From: Artemia franciscana
Taxonomy: Eukaryota; Arthropoda; Branchiopoda; Anostraca; Artemiidae
DNA: 64,000 bases
NCBI RefSeq assembly: GCF_032884065.1
Contig: NC_088863.1
Coordinates: forward strand, 65,885,469 to 65,949,468
Reading direction: 5' to 3'
The notes beneath the pieces were generated by a model, which saw only the letters and a list, made by a program, of their open reading frames with translations, did no database searches and was not told where the DNA came from. How positions within the stretch are numbered: position 1 is the stretch's first letter; each line of letters starts with the position of its first letter. The position numbers and the translations under genes were made by a program. Positions 1-12,557 of this stretch are shown here, piece by piece.

Positions 1-3000
1 GAGTCTAAGCGACTGTTTTTTTTGTCTCTTTCTTTTTCTCTATATATCTGAGTGGTTCTTTGCTTTTTCGTGTGGATTTTCAAAAAACATTCAGCTCATC
101 TCTCAGAGAAAAATCCGCTAGTAGTATCTATGTCTATGAAAATTCCATTTCTTACATCTTCAACTTTTAATAAACATCCTAAACGTTCGACTTGCTATCA
201 TAATCTAAAAAATAATGGAAAATTAACAAAGTTATATATACCATATCTTTTTGAAATAAAGACATGTAGAATATCATCATAAAAATAAATTGAATGCTTT
301 GAATCTATTCCATAAAATCATCCATCATGTTTTCCCTTGACATGACATTTATTCAATTTTGGGGTCCAACATGAGTTTTTAAATAGTTTCAGCTACAATT
401 GCAACACACATTTCATGGTTCCTCATTGGTTCATTGAATAAATCTGTTGGTATACAATCAATGGTAGTAATAATGCTCACGTGCACATTGTTTTTGATCA
501 ATTCGTCTTTATTTCCTTTTGTTATACTGTCTGCCAATGATCTTTTTATTCTGCTTTCAATTTCAATGTCTATAACAACATAGTTTGACAAAGTTTACAG
601 TTTTGGCACATAGACAAAATATGCATTGTGACATTAGTGCTGCAGTTGGCCTTTCTTTTTTCCTTTGCTTTCACTTGAGCACTGATACCAAAAAGATGGT
701 GATAGGATCTATTAACAGGTAATGTGTTACTAGAAGGATTAGCAAGAAGTCCACCCTCATCGTCAACTGTTAGTTTCAGGCTCGCATTATCCTTAGGCAC
801 TAACTTCTCTGGAAATGCTACTCTCGCATATCCACTGTCATATAGGTTGAAGTTTAGATAAAGATATAATTTTAAAGGCTATAGAAAGAAATGGGAAAGA
901 AAATAACAATTATTAAAATAATGATATCGAACTACTCACTAAAGATTAAATCATATTAAATTATTACATTTTATCAGTAGTATCGATAATATGGAATATA
1001 ATTGAACTGTTGTTTCACAGATTTATCAAATTCGTATTTCCCAAGAACTGTTTTGATCTTAAAGCTCAGGAGGGGTCATTATGAAAATGTAGGAAATTTT
1101 CATTCAAGATAATTTTAATTCAATTGAAAATGAGATAAAATGATAAGGTGATCTAGGTGGTGCCTAGAACATATGTTCACATTGTGAAAATGTGTAGAAA
1201 TGTGACCAAATTGGATTTAAAAAGACCTGTTTTTATTTTGAATATAGGGACGTAAAATGTTCAAAATGTGTAATATTAGATATTAAAATGATTTAAAATT
1301 GGCGGGAAATGATGTAAATTGATTTGGCGATCTAGGTGAGGCAGGACAAGCAATTACTATACTACTCATGATCGTTTTTATTCATATGGAATAGTTTCTG
1401 TTTGTTTTAAGTTTGAATGTTCCTCATTAATCTCAGTTTAAAACATATCCTTTTATGTAGCCTTTAATCACCTCCAATTTATAGGATATAAGACACCTTA
1501 ACCCCTATCAAGGAGCTAAACCAAGAAGCCATACAAGAATTAGAGAAAAAACCAAGTTTAGAGTGAAAAAAAAATCGGAACATAGTGTCGTTTCAATTGT
1601 ATTTTTTTAAAGAAGAAATAGATCTTTAATTCTTTGTTTAAACAAAATTAAATTTAGTAGCCTTAAGATAGTAGCTCCTGGCAAGTAGCTTTGACGCAAA
1701 ATGTTAACTAAGCGCACAGGTTTGCATATTGACATGTTTGTGGAAAAAAATTTTCGAAAAAAAATTTTTCGAAATTTTTTTTGATATGCGCCTTTAGGCT
1801 TAGGGAGCTATTTGATTTACCTCTTTGAAAAGCCACTCATTACTTAGAAATGAATCGAAATTTCGAAAAAGATCATTTCTTGTGTAGGTGCGAAAAACAG
1901 TATTATAAGTTTGTTCTCATTCCAAAATTTTGGAAAAAATTACCTGAACTTTCCTACAGAATTGTTTTCATTTGTCTTTTACTCTTTGGATGTGCAATTA
2001 TACATATGGAGAGAATATTACAGTGGAATTGTCAAGCAAAGAGTTTGAATAAGTATAACAATGAGTAATCGTTGTTTTGATATACAACCTTAAGTGGTTC
2101 CAAAACCACATGTCTTCACTTCTCCTACCAGTAAGTGGCGAATGGTTGGAACAGAGGTGGAGTTTGCTATGGGGCAGAGGAGGAAACGTCCTTGACCTCA
2201 GTTTTGTCCAGACCCTAATCCCCCCTGGTGAAATGTGGTTTTTCAAAAAAAGTTGTCAAAACTAAGATAAGCCCACGTAATTCAAGGATCCACTGAAACC
2301 GGTCCGTTTTCTTAGGTATATCCTTCCATTTTTAATTGCTTGGCTCGTTTTTTAATTTTCAGTGTAATTTTCATTTGCCTTAAAAAAAATTGGCTCCAAC
2401 TTATACCACCCCCCACAGGATATTGACAAAATTACACCAGTCGTCGGTGTATGGATTTGGTAATCTACTAATAATGTTGTTGCAAACAATGAACTGGATG
2501 ACATCTATTCTCTTTTGATACAAATGCTAGACAACTATCTTCCCGGGAAATACTTGAAAAAATTAATGCACCACATTTGCAAAAAGAGTGAATTATCTGA
2601 AAAACAATCATGTAGAAGGTACAAAACCGCGATTTAAAAAAAGGGATTGTACGCAAGACATCCTAACTGGAAGTCCAGCCCTGTGCTAATAGAGCCACAC
2701 CTCTAATAATCTAATTTGATATATTCGTGTTTTTACTTTAATGGCGTAGTTTATTAAGAGGGCTTGGAGGAGGAACATACTAGAGGTGTTATTTCAAACC
2801 TCTAGTTAAAGATTTTGGACCAGAGTTGTTACAATGATGATAGTGTTTTGTACTTCCAAGCTTTTCTACTTAAGAAGTGACACCATAGTGTTGTTTTTAG
2901 TGCTATATCACACTTACTGATGATAGAATTGATAAAAATAACGTAAATATGAACAATAGTTTTCAAATTAGTCATTAAACGTCACTCTAAAAAGTGCTAA

Positions 3001-5187
3001 TAGCCCACTAGCTCCAACTTTTCCACTTGAGACATGACACCAAAAGTGGTGTTTTTAATACCATTTAGAACTTGCTGATGGGTTTAATTTCTAGGAAGGA
3101 CGTAGATATGAGCAATATCTTTTATATGAGCTATTAAAAATCTGTCTAAGATACCCGCTATACCAATACACAAAATAAAAATGCAAGCATACCCATTCAC
3201 GCGATATCAATACGTCCTTTACTGATACAGCGTACAGCCCTTTCCCAAGGGACTATGGAGGGTCATACCATTACCAAAACCATAGGTATTGGACCTTGTG
3301 CTTTAATAAGATCTCTGACGCCGAATTTTTATTGGATAATTATAGGGGGAGGGGGTCTCTAGGGAGGGGGGCTAGTTGCCCTTAAATCTTTGTGGTCACT
3401 TAAAAAGGGCACTAGAAAAATTTTATTTCTGTTCAAATGGGCCATTAAGCGTCTCTATGATATTCTGGTCATTCACTAGCCCATGTGGAAAAAAAGACAC
3501 GTCAGTAGCCTACTACCCATGCAAAAGCATGATTTTCCTTGGTATTCAAGGTGGAGGACTGTAATTGTCCTTCGAGAGGTTTTCAACCATGCTGATTCCA
3601 ACTGTGCACTATTTATTTCAATCTTACGCCATTTTCAAGGGGATTGAGGAAGTGGTACATTTTTGTCAAAATCTTGACGGGGGTGGGGCAAAGTTGGAGT
3701 TAATTTTCTCAAATCAAGTGAAAATGGCAGTAAAACTGAAAAATGAGCCATTTGGTACCATAAATCTACTATATAATGTAAATATATACTAAAGAGAACT
3801 GATCCGTTTCTAATGATGCTTGAATTGTGCAGGTTCTTGTATCGGGGGGAGGGGCGAGATCTAGGAAGGGCAGCCGCCCTCCTGCCCCATAGTAGACTGC
3901 ATCCTGGTTTCAGGCTTCCTTACAAAATCACCAAAAACTTCTTTTCGCAACAAACTTTTACTTTTAAGATTCACTGAAAAATAGTTACCATTTCTGATTC
4001 ATTGTTATATTGACAATTTTTTTTAACTGGGCGGTTAAAAAGGAAAATAAAAGAGAAAAATTAGCTTTTAGCCAAATCCTTTTTGTAAATCATTTAATTT
4101 TTTTCTTAGGGTTATTTCAAGGACGCATTTGTATTGACTAACTTGAAGAAAAATAGATTGTCAAAAATATACACCGTGGTTCATCCACAGGTTTATAATT
4201 CTAAATTTAAATATTCTAAATTTAATTATATAATATATTTCAAAATTTAATAATTCGTCTGTGGGTTCAACTAATCGTAGAGATAAAATTGAAATTACTG
4301 CTTTCTCGCTCGACTTATTTGCTTTTGACAAGCATAAGTTTATTGCTTGCAAACAGATGTATGTATGTAAAATTGAAGGAAAAATCCTGCAATTCCTGCA
4401 ATTTGAAATTTACGATAACTTTGGTTTAACCCAGAATGGTTAAAGATTATCCTAGGTAAGCTACCGTATTCGTTGTGGTTCCACCTTGAAAAAAGATTGC
4501 GACTAAACTTCCATTAATGATGTACTAATTTTTTTTCGAAAATAGGGTGCTGAACTATTACTTTATAAGATTTTGTGAAATTTGAGCAATTATGCGTGGA
4601 GTGAATGAATTAGATTTTGGCTACGTTTCTGATAACAGAAACATTACAGCCCCTCTCCAAATACCTTTGTTTATTTCAGTAAGGTATTATTCTAACAAAC
4701 GTACTACACTGCGTAGAGTGATACCTGTGCATGGTATTTTCTACATTTATTAATTAATAGTAAGAATTTTTTTTCTTTAGAAAATAATGAGCGAAGCTGA
4801 ATCCCATAGCCAACAGCAATTATTGCTTCGCAATTTATGTGATATCTAAAAAACTAGCTCAAATAAAACTGATTAATGATATTTTCTCAATTTGCATCAT
4901 CTTATAGAACTAGGGCTTAACTGAAAACACAAAAGCTGCCCAAAAGCAGGATATTTTCTATGGATAAAGAAGTTGGCGACTTGCCTGCAAAAAAATAAAG
5001 AATTACTTTATGAAGCTCGCTCTCAACAGTCTTGAGCAATACAAAAAGGGAAACATCAAGTGTCTGTTTGTTTGGCTAGTGTTATATATATGCATGCCAT
5101 ATGATGAAAACCAATAATTTTGTTCGCTTAAAGTTAAAAACTAAACAAAAAAGAAAAAACGACTGTATTATGAATAATGAAAAAGAA
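1..5187. other. Gene-free AT-rich stretch with dispersed repeat debris
   Basis: I see no exon, RNA gene or clear element. Open frames are short and have no recognisable product. The part at about 3340-3560 has the same G-rich, GGTCACTTAAAAAGGG-containing core seen again near 48.8 kb, so it is a fragment of a dispersed repeat. Stretches near 3840-3900 are similarly G-rich. Confidence 0.5.
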
Positions 5188-5691
5188 ATCGAAAGGTACT
5201 TGTGTATTATTCAGAACACATGCAATAAGTGGAGTTAGGTTCTTTCGTGAAACAAACTACGATGCGAAAATCCGGTTGTATAGCCACAAAGATAGAACTC
5301 AATTTAGTTTGCCACGCATAGTGATAGAAGATAGTGTCTGAATATGGATTTTGAAATGGAGATTTAGGCAATAGGTCATTTTGGAAAAAGGTAAATTTGC
5401 GTGTAAATACGTGATTTGTTGAGAGTAGAATACTATTTATTATTGCAGTTCTAATAAAGTATTATATTTTCATCTTATTTTGTTTTATTTCATTAGCTTT
5501 ATCAAAAGTTTGGGCTATATACTTGCGCATTAAGGGGGGTGGGGTAGGGTGCATTATATCAAATACCTAGCCTAACTACTTCTATATACAAAATATTTAA
5601 TTAGAATGTACCTGCATCGTAGCTTGTTTCACGAAAGAACCTAACTTAACTTATTGAGTGTGTTCTGAATAAAACACAAGTACCAATCGAA
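5188..5691. mobile_element. MITE-like element with ~78-bp inverted arms
   Basis: Left arm 5188-5265 and right arm 5613-5691 are inverted copies, roughly 85-90% alike. They share GGTACTTGTGT, ATTCAGAACACA and GTTAGGTTCTTTCGTGAAAC. The interior of about 350 bp holds a block (about 5450-5560) similar to the repeat at 7.36-7.6 kb, so one repeat may be nested in the other. No open reading frame. Confidence 0.7.
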
Positions 5692-7366
5692 ATGACAGAT
5701 TGTCATTACAATGTACCTAAATTTTACTTAGGCAAATTAGAGTATTAAAATCATGAGTTTTCTAAATGAGCCTGAAATCCTCAAGCTTATAATGAAAAGA
5801 GAACTTAGTTTATATCTAGGCTACTATTCCTGTTAGAAAATGTGCCTAGTGACTTTAATGGCATCCATTTAACCAACCAATTTTCGACTGATACTTTTGT
5901 TTCAAATCTTGTCTCCTTAGGAGCTTGGGTATCATAGTTGGCCCCGCAGGGGCAACCTAGTAGAGAACTTTCTCAACAACTGAAATTATATAAAAATGAG
6001 TGAATTTGAGACAACCTTGCCTTTCAACGTAATATTCTTTTGAGTGTTACAGAGCACACTACAGCTTTCCCAACAATTTTGTTTTTCGAAATGAGCAGCC
6101 TGTACCTCCAAAATGGTAAGAAGTGGAAACACATTTTCGAGCATAAACTTGAGAACTTTCCTGCTTATACGAAGCAAAGAACGGGACAGAAAAGTTTTCA
6201 GTGAACTTAGTAAATTCCCAGTAGTTTTCAGGAAAATAAAATCGTTTTTCGCCCAATGGTATACATGGTGTCGAAATGAAACTGTGTTAACTGGGAAAGT
6301 AAACTTTACCAGAGCATTTTTCTGTCAAACCCTTGTAAAACATTAAATTCCTCAAAGAACCAGAGAGCGAAATTCTGGATATCTTCCTTGAGAATAAGTC
6401 TGGAAAAGTAGAATTTCAAATGACATAATTTCAAATGCCAAATTCTGAGTTTGCGGTTTATTTTGATTTTTAATTTGATTCTATTCTGTATTTAATATAC
6501 AGATTACCCAAGTTCAAATGAACTTTCTTCAAGACAAAATTGCGTCGTTCACTCTAAAGCAATTTCTAAAGTTGTTACACTGCATGAGATCGATATCTTA
6601 AAGGTAACTTTTTTTTAGAAAAAGTATAATTTTTTTTTCAAGCCGACATAGGTCTTCTAAAACAAAATTTGTGACTTTCTATTTGGAGGTTTTTATTTTG
6701 TAATTTTTTTGCATTTAGTTTTAACGAAATATCCTTCCTTTGAAGAGACAACTACTTACAAATAATATAACTGAGAATGCTGATAGAACTTCATATTATC
6801 TGTTCAAAAACATTTTTAAAACTTCAGTTTCTCGCATAAATACCCGCAAGTTCCTGAACTCAAAAAGAGAAGTTTGGATTTTTCTATAATTTTTATTTTG
6901 ATTATATTTTCGACGTGTGATGACATGAAAAGTAAGCAAAAAGACTTGTATACTTTTCCATCTAAAAATGAACATTATGGCAGGAAATTATTTCTGAAGT
7001 TGTCACCACGCATCAATCTCCTTGAAATTTTAAAGGTCTCTATACTTTCAAACAAGGGCAAATTTTTTTCTAATCCACATACTTGGATTTTGGTCTTTTA
7101 AGAACTGCCGTTTACATTGTGTTTCCATTGATAAAATTCTTTGTATGACTTTTCCTATTTTAAAGTTTTCGATTATACAGATTTCCTATATTTTGCCGAA
7201 GCAAAATGTTTAGGCTTCAAAGCGTAACGATACTTATCTTTTACAGTGACCCCACTCAACTTCTTCATCCATTGACGCACTGTAAAACCGGCTTCTTTCA
7301 CTAGTTTCTTTCAGTTTAGCCTGAGATAAGAAAAAGACAAGTGACAGTACAGAGGGGAAATATATA
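5692..7366. other. AT-rich stretch without recognisable genes
   Basis: Several short open frames on both strands, none with a familiar product, splice context or family resemblance. I see nothing else in it. Confidence 0.45.
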
Positions 7367-7556
7367 ATTTGGGCTATATATTTTCAAATTAACGGGTGGG
7401 ATGGGGTAAATTATTTAGATAGTGTCAAGGTAGAAATTAATTCTTACTTCATAATATGCAAAATAATTGCACCTAACACATTTTGCTTGCAGACCCGCTA
7501 TAATTTGCCTCCACCCCACAGCCTGCTCTCCTAATGTGCAAACATATAGCCCAATT
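7367..7556. mobile_element. Small inverted-repeat element
   Basis: Left arm 7367-7414 and right arm 7501-7556 are imperfect inverted copies (TTGGGCTATAT on one side, ATATAGCCCAA on the other, followed by G-rich and C-rich blocks). The sequence outside the right arm resembles 5450-5510. Non-coding. Confidence 0.5.
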
Positions 7557-8007
7557 TTGTTTCTAAAGTATTATATTTTGGTATATTTCATTAGGATTAA
7601 TCTAACCTCACTTTTAAGCGGAACCAGTATAATAGATTAGTACCGCGTAACTTATTAGAAATCAAGCAACATTGAATTCTGATGAACTTCATATTATCCC
7701 TTCGATGATCTAGGCAAAACTTCTCTTCTTCTCATAAACGTTTTGGAAATAGATGGAGGAAATGCTGACTTCAAAAAAGAAGTTTTTTTATGTATTGATC
7801 TCGCAATAATAGCCTACAATAATTATAACTCATTTACAACGAGATACAAAATTACACACGTTTAATACCTTTGAAATATAGTTGGCTACGTTGCTATGCA
7901 ACTACACATAGCCTGAAATAAAATTATGTAATGAGTATCTGATCTGCATTTACAACTCCAAAAATTCATTTCACTTGAATTAAATTAATACTAGTTATCT
8001 GCAACTA

Positions 8008-8140
8008 CTAATAATAATTAACTGCAGCAATGAGGAGTCTGAGGCCAACATAGCTACACACAATCCTCAATCCCAGCCGGCTTCAATCCTCCCTCGTTAC
8101 ATTCTCCCAAGAAGTTCCAGTTTCCCTTAAATCCTTCTTT
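8008..8140 (-). pseudogene. LINE C-terminal fragment
   Basis: The minus strand reads KDLRETGTSWENVTRED, stop, SRLGLRIVCSYVGL, then RLLIAAVN and a stop. This is the end of a LINE reverse-transcriptase polyprotein of the same family as the pieces at 9.7, 14.5 and 18.1 kb. It has one in-frame stop and is heavily truncated. Confidence 0.6.
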
Positions 8141-8668
8141 ACCTTTTCCTACTACCCAATTTGGGGAAAATCTGCTATTTGATTAACCAAATCTGTAAGA
8201 TTTTAAAATTGTATTGTTAGAATATAATCTGTAAAAAAAACGGTTATTTTCAATTCAGCTTTGGTAAAGCAAAAAACATGATGTTCTCGAATAAGTTGAG
8301 AAGAGGTTGCCTGATATAGCGCAACAATGATCAACTTCTAAAATAATTGGCCTTGGTACTGCGAGACGATCCTAGTAGTTGTAATAGTGTCAAATTTAGA
8401 ATTTCTCCAGAAGCGTAGATAGTTCTACGCTTCATGGGAACTTATTCAAATTCCACAATATATTATTTTTAGCGAAAAGATTACCGCCTCACAGTGACAA
8501 AAGAAACAAAACATAACTGTAAGCAAAATGATTCCTGCTATTTTAAAATCAACTACTTAATTAGAAATAAAAAAGTCATAATACAAATAAAACATCTAAA
8601 ATAACAGCAAAGTACTGATAATATCAAGTACTTGCCGACTAACATAATAAACGTACGTATTTTAATAT

Positions 8669-9676
8669 AACTAGATCTACGTTGGATGGGCAACGTGAGG
8701 TATTGCGGCAGCCTTTGTTCGGCTTCGCCGAGTAAAGTGTTGCGAGAACAACACTTTTGTTTTGTTTCCTCGCTTCGAGTAAACACTGAAGCTGGTAATC
8801 TGTAAAGATCTTAAAATAAATGCCAAGTACACCAACTCGCAAAAGCTGCGAACCACTCATTGCAACTAGTAAAAGTTGCAAGCCCCTCAGCACTGAAAAT
8901 GATTGTTGCCTAACAGCCGATTATTACTTACAAGTCCCCTACATGTCTTGCCAATGGAAGCAAATTGATCTTACCATCAAATGCACCGGAAACAAATAAT
9001 AGGTACACCAACTAGCAAAAGCTGCAAACCCCTCATTGCCAAAGATGATTATGAGCTAACCGCCGACTGTTGCTTTAAACTCTCCTATATGTCTCACAAT
9101 TGGTATCGGCCTATTTTTGGTTTCAGTTTGTACCTTATTACTTAAGTTATCAACCCCTCTAAACTTTCAAACTGGTATATCTCATGAAGGAATTTTTCTA
9201 CCAAAAAATGGATGGCATATACTTTGATCAGCTCATCAAGAGCCTATCGACTGCCCTCGAAAAAAATATCTGTCTTAGTTCAAAAGTTGACTTTTTTGCC
9301 GTAGGCCAAGTTTCTAACATCAGCAATTAGAAAGGAGCAAAGGATAAACTCTAATTTCCTTAGCAGCGAAAGAACAAAGCTTAAGAGGCACATCTGATAT
9401 CATTTCTCTACAGCAATCTCAAGTGCAAGAAACCGAATGATAAGCTCAGCTGAAATCACGAACATAAATGGGTAAACACAATAGATTTTTGGCCCCAGGC
9501 AAGAATTCCTATGAAGCTTTCCAAAATGCAATGTCGTATTCATCAATCCAGCTTAAGGTCTACACTTTCCGCAAAAACCGTAGAGGCTAGACCCTAACGA
9601 CTTTCTAGGAATAAGCTGAAATCGGGTTGCTAGGGAAAAAAACCCGACAAGACCAGTGTTGCTCTCGCAACACAAA
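8669..9676. repeat. Left arm of foldback element
   Basis: Starts at the terminal CTAG (8671-8674) with a short hairpin (CGTTG/CAACG, 8680-8695). A variant of the hairpin-forming motif GTGTTGCGAGAGCAACAC follows at about 8735, and the arm ends at the exact reverse form at 9659-9676. It contains two diverged copies of a unit with CACCAACTAGCAAAAGCTGC (about 8824 and 9004). Confidence 0.75.
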
Positions 9677-9691
9677 TAAAAGAACCAAAGT

Positions 9692-10210
9692 TTGATGTAT
9701 CAAGTGATAGATCAAATGAAAAAAGAATGTAAATTGGAGAAAGCATTAAAATATGAACTAATTAGGTGTGAAGTAGAGTATATGGATAAAATTGCCGAGG
9801 ATTTGGAAGATGCAACTCGACGGCATAAAAGTAAAATATTATACTGGCAGGCTAATATATTGAAGGGAAGTGCTCAATCTAGACTTATCTTCGTTAAAGG
9901 TATGAATGATGTTACAATTAGTGATAAGGAAAGAGTTAAAGAGAGACAGTCAGAACATTTGGAGAATATACTAAGCCGGGATATATTTAGAGGAAAAGGT
10001 AAAGAGGAAAATAAAAAAGTTTGTGACGCCTTGGATGTGAAGGAAAATTTATTTTTCGAAGAAGAATTAGTAACAGTACTAAACGGATTAAAAAATAATA
10101 AGGCCCCAAGTGCTAATAGTATGGTAAATGAGTTTCTTCAATATTATGACAATGAGGCTAGAAATAAGTTACTGAGGGTTTTGTTGATACAATCATATTC
10201 AGTGCAATAG
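9692..10210 (+). pseudogene. LINE linker fragment (between endonuclease and reverse transcriptase) in the foldback loop
   Basis: A 172-codon open frame. The readable part is RVKERQSEHLENILSRD, then EENKKVCDALDVKENLFFEE and ELVTVLNGLKNNKAPSANSM followed by VNEFLQYYDNEARNKLL. This is the conserved linker that precedes the reverse-transcriptase domain in non-LTR retrotransposons. The frame breaks right after it and no RT domain follows. It sits between the two inner hairpins of the foldback arms, so it was probably captured by that element or inserted into it. Confidence 0.75.
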
Positions 10211-11219
10211 AGCTGCCTATGAAAAGAACGATGTTGGCATAATGTATTATTTATTGTGTTGCGAGAGCAACACTTTGGTTTTGTCCCGGTTTTTTTTTTC
10301 CTATAAAGCCGATCTCAGCTTATTCCTGGAAACTGGTAAGGGCCTAGCCTATACTGTTTTTACGGAAAGTGTGGACCTCAGGGCGAATTGATGAATATGA
10401 CATTACATTTTGGAAAGCTCCACAGAACTCTTGCCTAGGGCCAAAACGGATGGTTTTTGCTTGTCCACGAGCCAGAGCCTATGGTGTGCGAAGTGAAGTG
10501 GAGTTATATAGTCTATGTCAGAGAGGAGTATCTGAAGTTGTGCAGCCAAGCTTTCGTCTCATCAAACCATGTTTCTGCTTTACGAGTGAAAAGCTCCGTT
10601 CTAGCATTCAAGCAGGCAGGCACCACTTTCAAATTGAAGATGGACTAAAATCTATAAGCGTTAAATATTTGCGGCAGTTACCCGGTCCCACAGCCAATAT
10701 ATCTTCTTTGAGTGATAAATAGAAAAATTTAAAGAAGCAAAAATGTGGCATTTTCCCACGGGTCCGAAAATGCTGCCATCTATTGTTTCTACCCATTTCT
10801 GTTCGTGATTTTTGCTGAGTTTACCATTCGGTTTTTCAGACTTAGGATTGCGGTATAAGAATGGTATCAGATACGCCTAATAAACTATAAAAGTTCTCTC
10901 ATTGCTAAAGAAATTGGAGCTTATCCTTTGCTCCTTTCTATGTTGTGACGTTAGAAAGTTGGCCTACGACAAAAAAAATCAACTTTTGAACTAAGAAAGG
11001 TAGAGTTTTTTTTCGACGGCATTTGACTTGATGAGCTGATCAAAGCATAAGACATCCATTTTTTGGTACGAAAATTCCTTCATGAGGTATACCAGTTTGA
11101 AAGTTTCAAGGTGCTGACAACTTTTGCAGTAAGGTACACACTGAAACGAAATCTAGACCAATAAAAATTGTGAGACATATAGAGGACTTGTAAGCAACAG
11201 TCAGCTGTTAGGTAATAAT

Positions 11220-11760
11220 CACCTTCAGCAATGAGGGGTTAGTAACTTTTGCTAGTTGGTATATCTATTATTTGTTTCCAGTGTATTTGATGGTAAAGCC
11301 AATTTGGCTCCGGTGGTAAGACATGTAGGAGACTTTTAAGTAATAATCTGTAGTTAGGCTACAGTCGACTTCAGCGATGAGGGGTTTGTAACTATGCTAG
11401 TTGGTGTACCCATTTATTTGTTTCCGGTGAACTTGATGCCTATCACGGGAGAGGGACTTAAAAGTAAGAATCGGTTCACTTTGAGCGAGGAACGGCCGTC
11501 AGCTCATAACCATCTTCGGCAATTAGGGGCTTGCCACTTTTGCTTGTTGGTGTACCTATTATTTGTTTCCGGTGTATTTGATGGTTAAACCAATTTGGTT
11601 CCAGTGGTAAGACAATTAGGAGACTTATAAGTAATAATCGGCTGTTGGGCTACAATCATCTTTAGCGATGAGGGGTTTGCAACTTTTTCTAGTTGGTGTA
11701 CCCATTTATTTGTTTCCGGTGTACTTGATGTGTATCACGGGAGAGGGACTTGCTAGTAAG
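11220..11760. repeat. Tandem units within the right foldback arm
   Basis: About four diverged copies of a unit with TGAGGGGTTTG, GCTAGTTGGTGTACC and TTTGTTTCCGGTG. The left arm has only two. Tandem units inside the arms are typical of FB-like foldback transposons. Confidence 0.65.
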
Positions 11761-11906
11761 AATCTGTTCGCTTTGGGCTAGAAATTTGTGCAAATTAGTG
11801 CACATTGTATTCGATCTCTTTAAATCTGACAGAATTAAGTGTTTATGCAACGGGTACAAATGATAACGTAAAACAATGAGGTAGTTCCGTAATAAGTAGT
11901 GTCACC

Positions 11907-12430
11907 TATGGTATTTAATCCTGAAAAGTTACGGATAGCTTTATGATACCAACTAGATTATATAAGATATTGTTCCAAGTTTTCATCTGTCAGGATATCT
12001 ACGATTGAAAAGGACAAAGTTCAACTTGCTGCAAAGTAAATTTAGTCCCTTCTTTCGAAATTAGTTTGTAGTTTTTTTTCAAAGCTGAGGAATAGTCTTT
12101 GGTCATGTGATAACTGATTGCGTTCTTGTTTCAACATACCGTTTTAAAAACTTCGATAAGCTGACAACTTCACCATTAAACCGATAAGGAAAAAACAAGC
12201 ACAAACGAGAATTCAAAACATCTATGGTATTTTGATCCTGAAAAGTTAGGGAAAGCTTTATAATACCAACTAGATTATATAAGATGTTTTCCGAGTTTTC
12301 ATCCGTCACGATGTCTACGATTGAAAAGGATAAATTTCAACTGGCTGCAAAGTCAATTTAGTCCCTTTCTTTCGATACTATTTTGTTGTTGTTTTTTCAA
12401 CGCTGAGGAATAGCCTTTGATCCTGCGATT
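11907..12430. repeat. Direct repeat pair (~205 bp) in right foldback arm
   Basis: 11907-12115 and 12223-12430 are direct copies, about 85-90% alike by eye. They share CCAACTAGATTATATAAGAT, ACGATTGAAAAGGA and GCTGAGGAATAG, and are offset by about 316 bp. Confidence 0.7.
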
Positions 12431-12557
12431 ACTGATCGATAGCGAAGAAAAAAAACCAAAGAGTTGCTCTCGCAACACTTTAGTCGGCGAAGCCGGACAA
12501 AGGTTGTCGCAACACTTCACGTTGCCTGGGCAACATAGGTCTAGTTTTGTTTAGACC

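Larger units (their letters stand above)
8669..12546. mobile_element. Large foldback element with inverted arms and a LINE-bearing loop
   Basis: The left arm (8669-9676) and right arm (10256-12546) are inverted copies. The outer termini match over about 100 bp (CTAGATCTACGTTG on the left, CTAGACCTATGTTG on the reverse of the right; then CCTTTGTTCGGCTTCGCCGA and its counterpart). Inner parts also pair, for example the blocks around 9061-9350 and 10897-11223. The right arm is longer because of internal tandem and direct duplications. Both outer ends have a hairpin followed by CTAG-T, the arrangement of Helitron 3' ends, here in opposite orientations. The loop (9677-10255) carries a LINE fragment. 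Foldback (Galileo/FB-like) and paired Helitron copies are the two explanations I consider. Confidence 0.8.
10256..12546. repeat. Right arm of foldback element, expanded
   Basis: Begins with GTGTTGCGAGAGCAACAC (10257-10274) and ends with hairpin GTTGCCTGGGCAAC (12521-12534), six bases and CTAG-T (12541-12545). Compared with the left arm it has about 1.3 kb extra. Part of this is additional copies of the arm unit at about 11220-11760, containing GCAATGAGGGGTT-like and TTTGTTTCCGGTG motifs. The rest is a direct repeat of about 205 bp at 11907-12115 and 12223-12430. Confidence 0.75.

Noticed and set aside
10369..10722. 117-codon plus-strand frame
   Set aside because: It lies in the right foldback arm, pairs with the left arm, and has no recognisable product.
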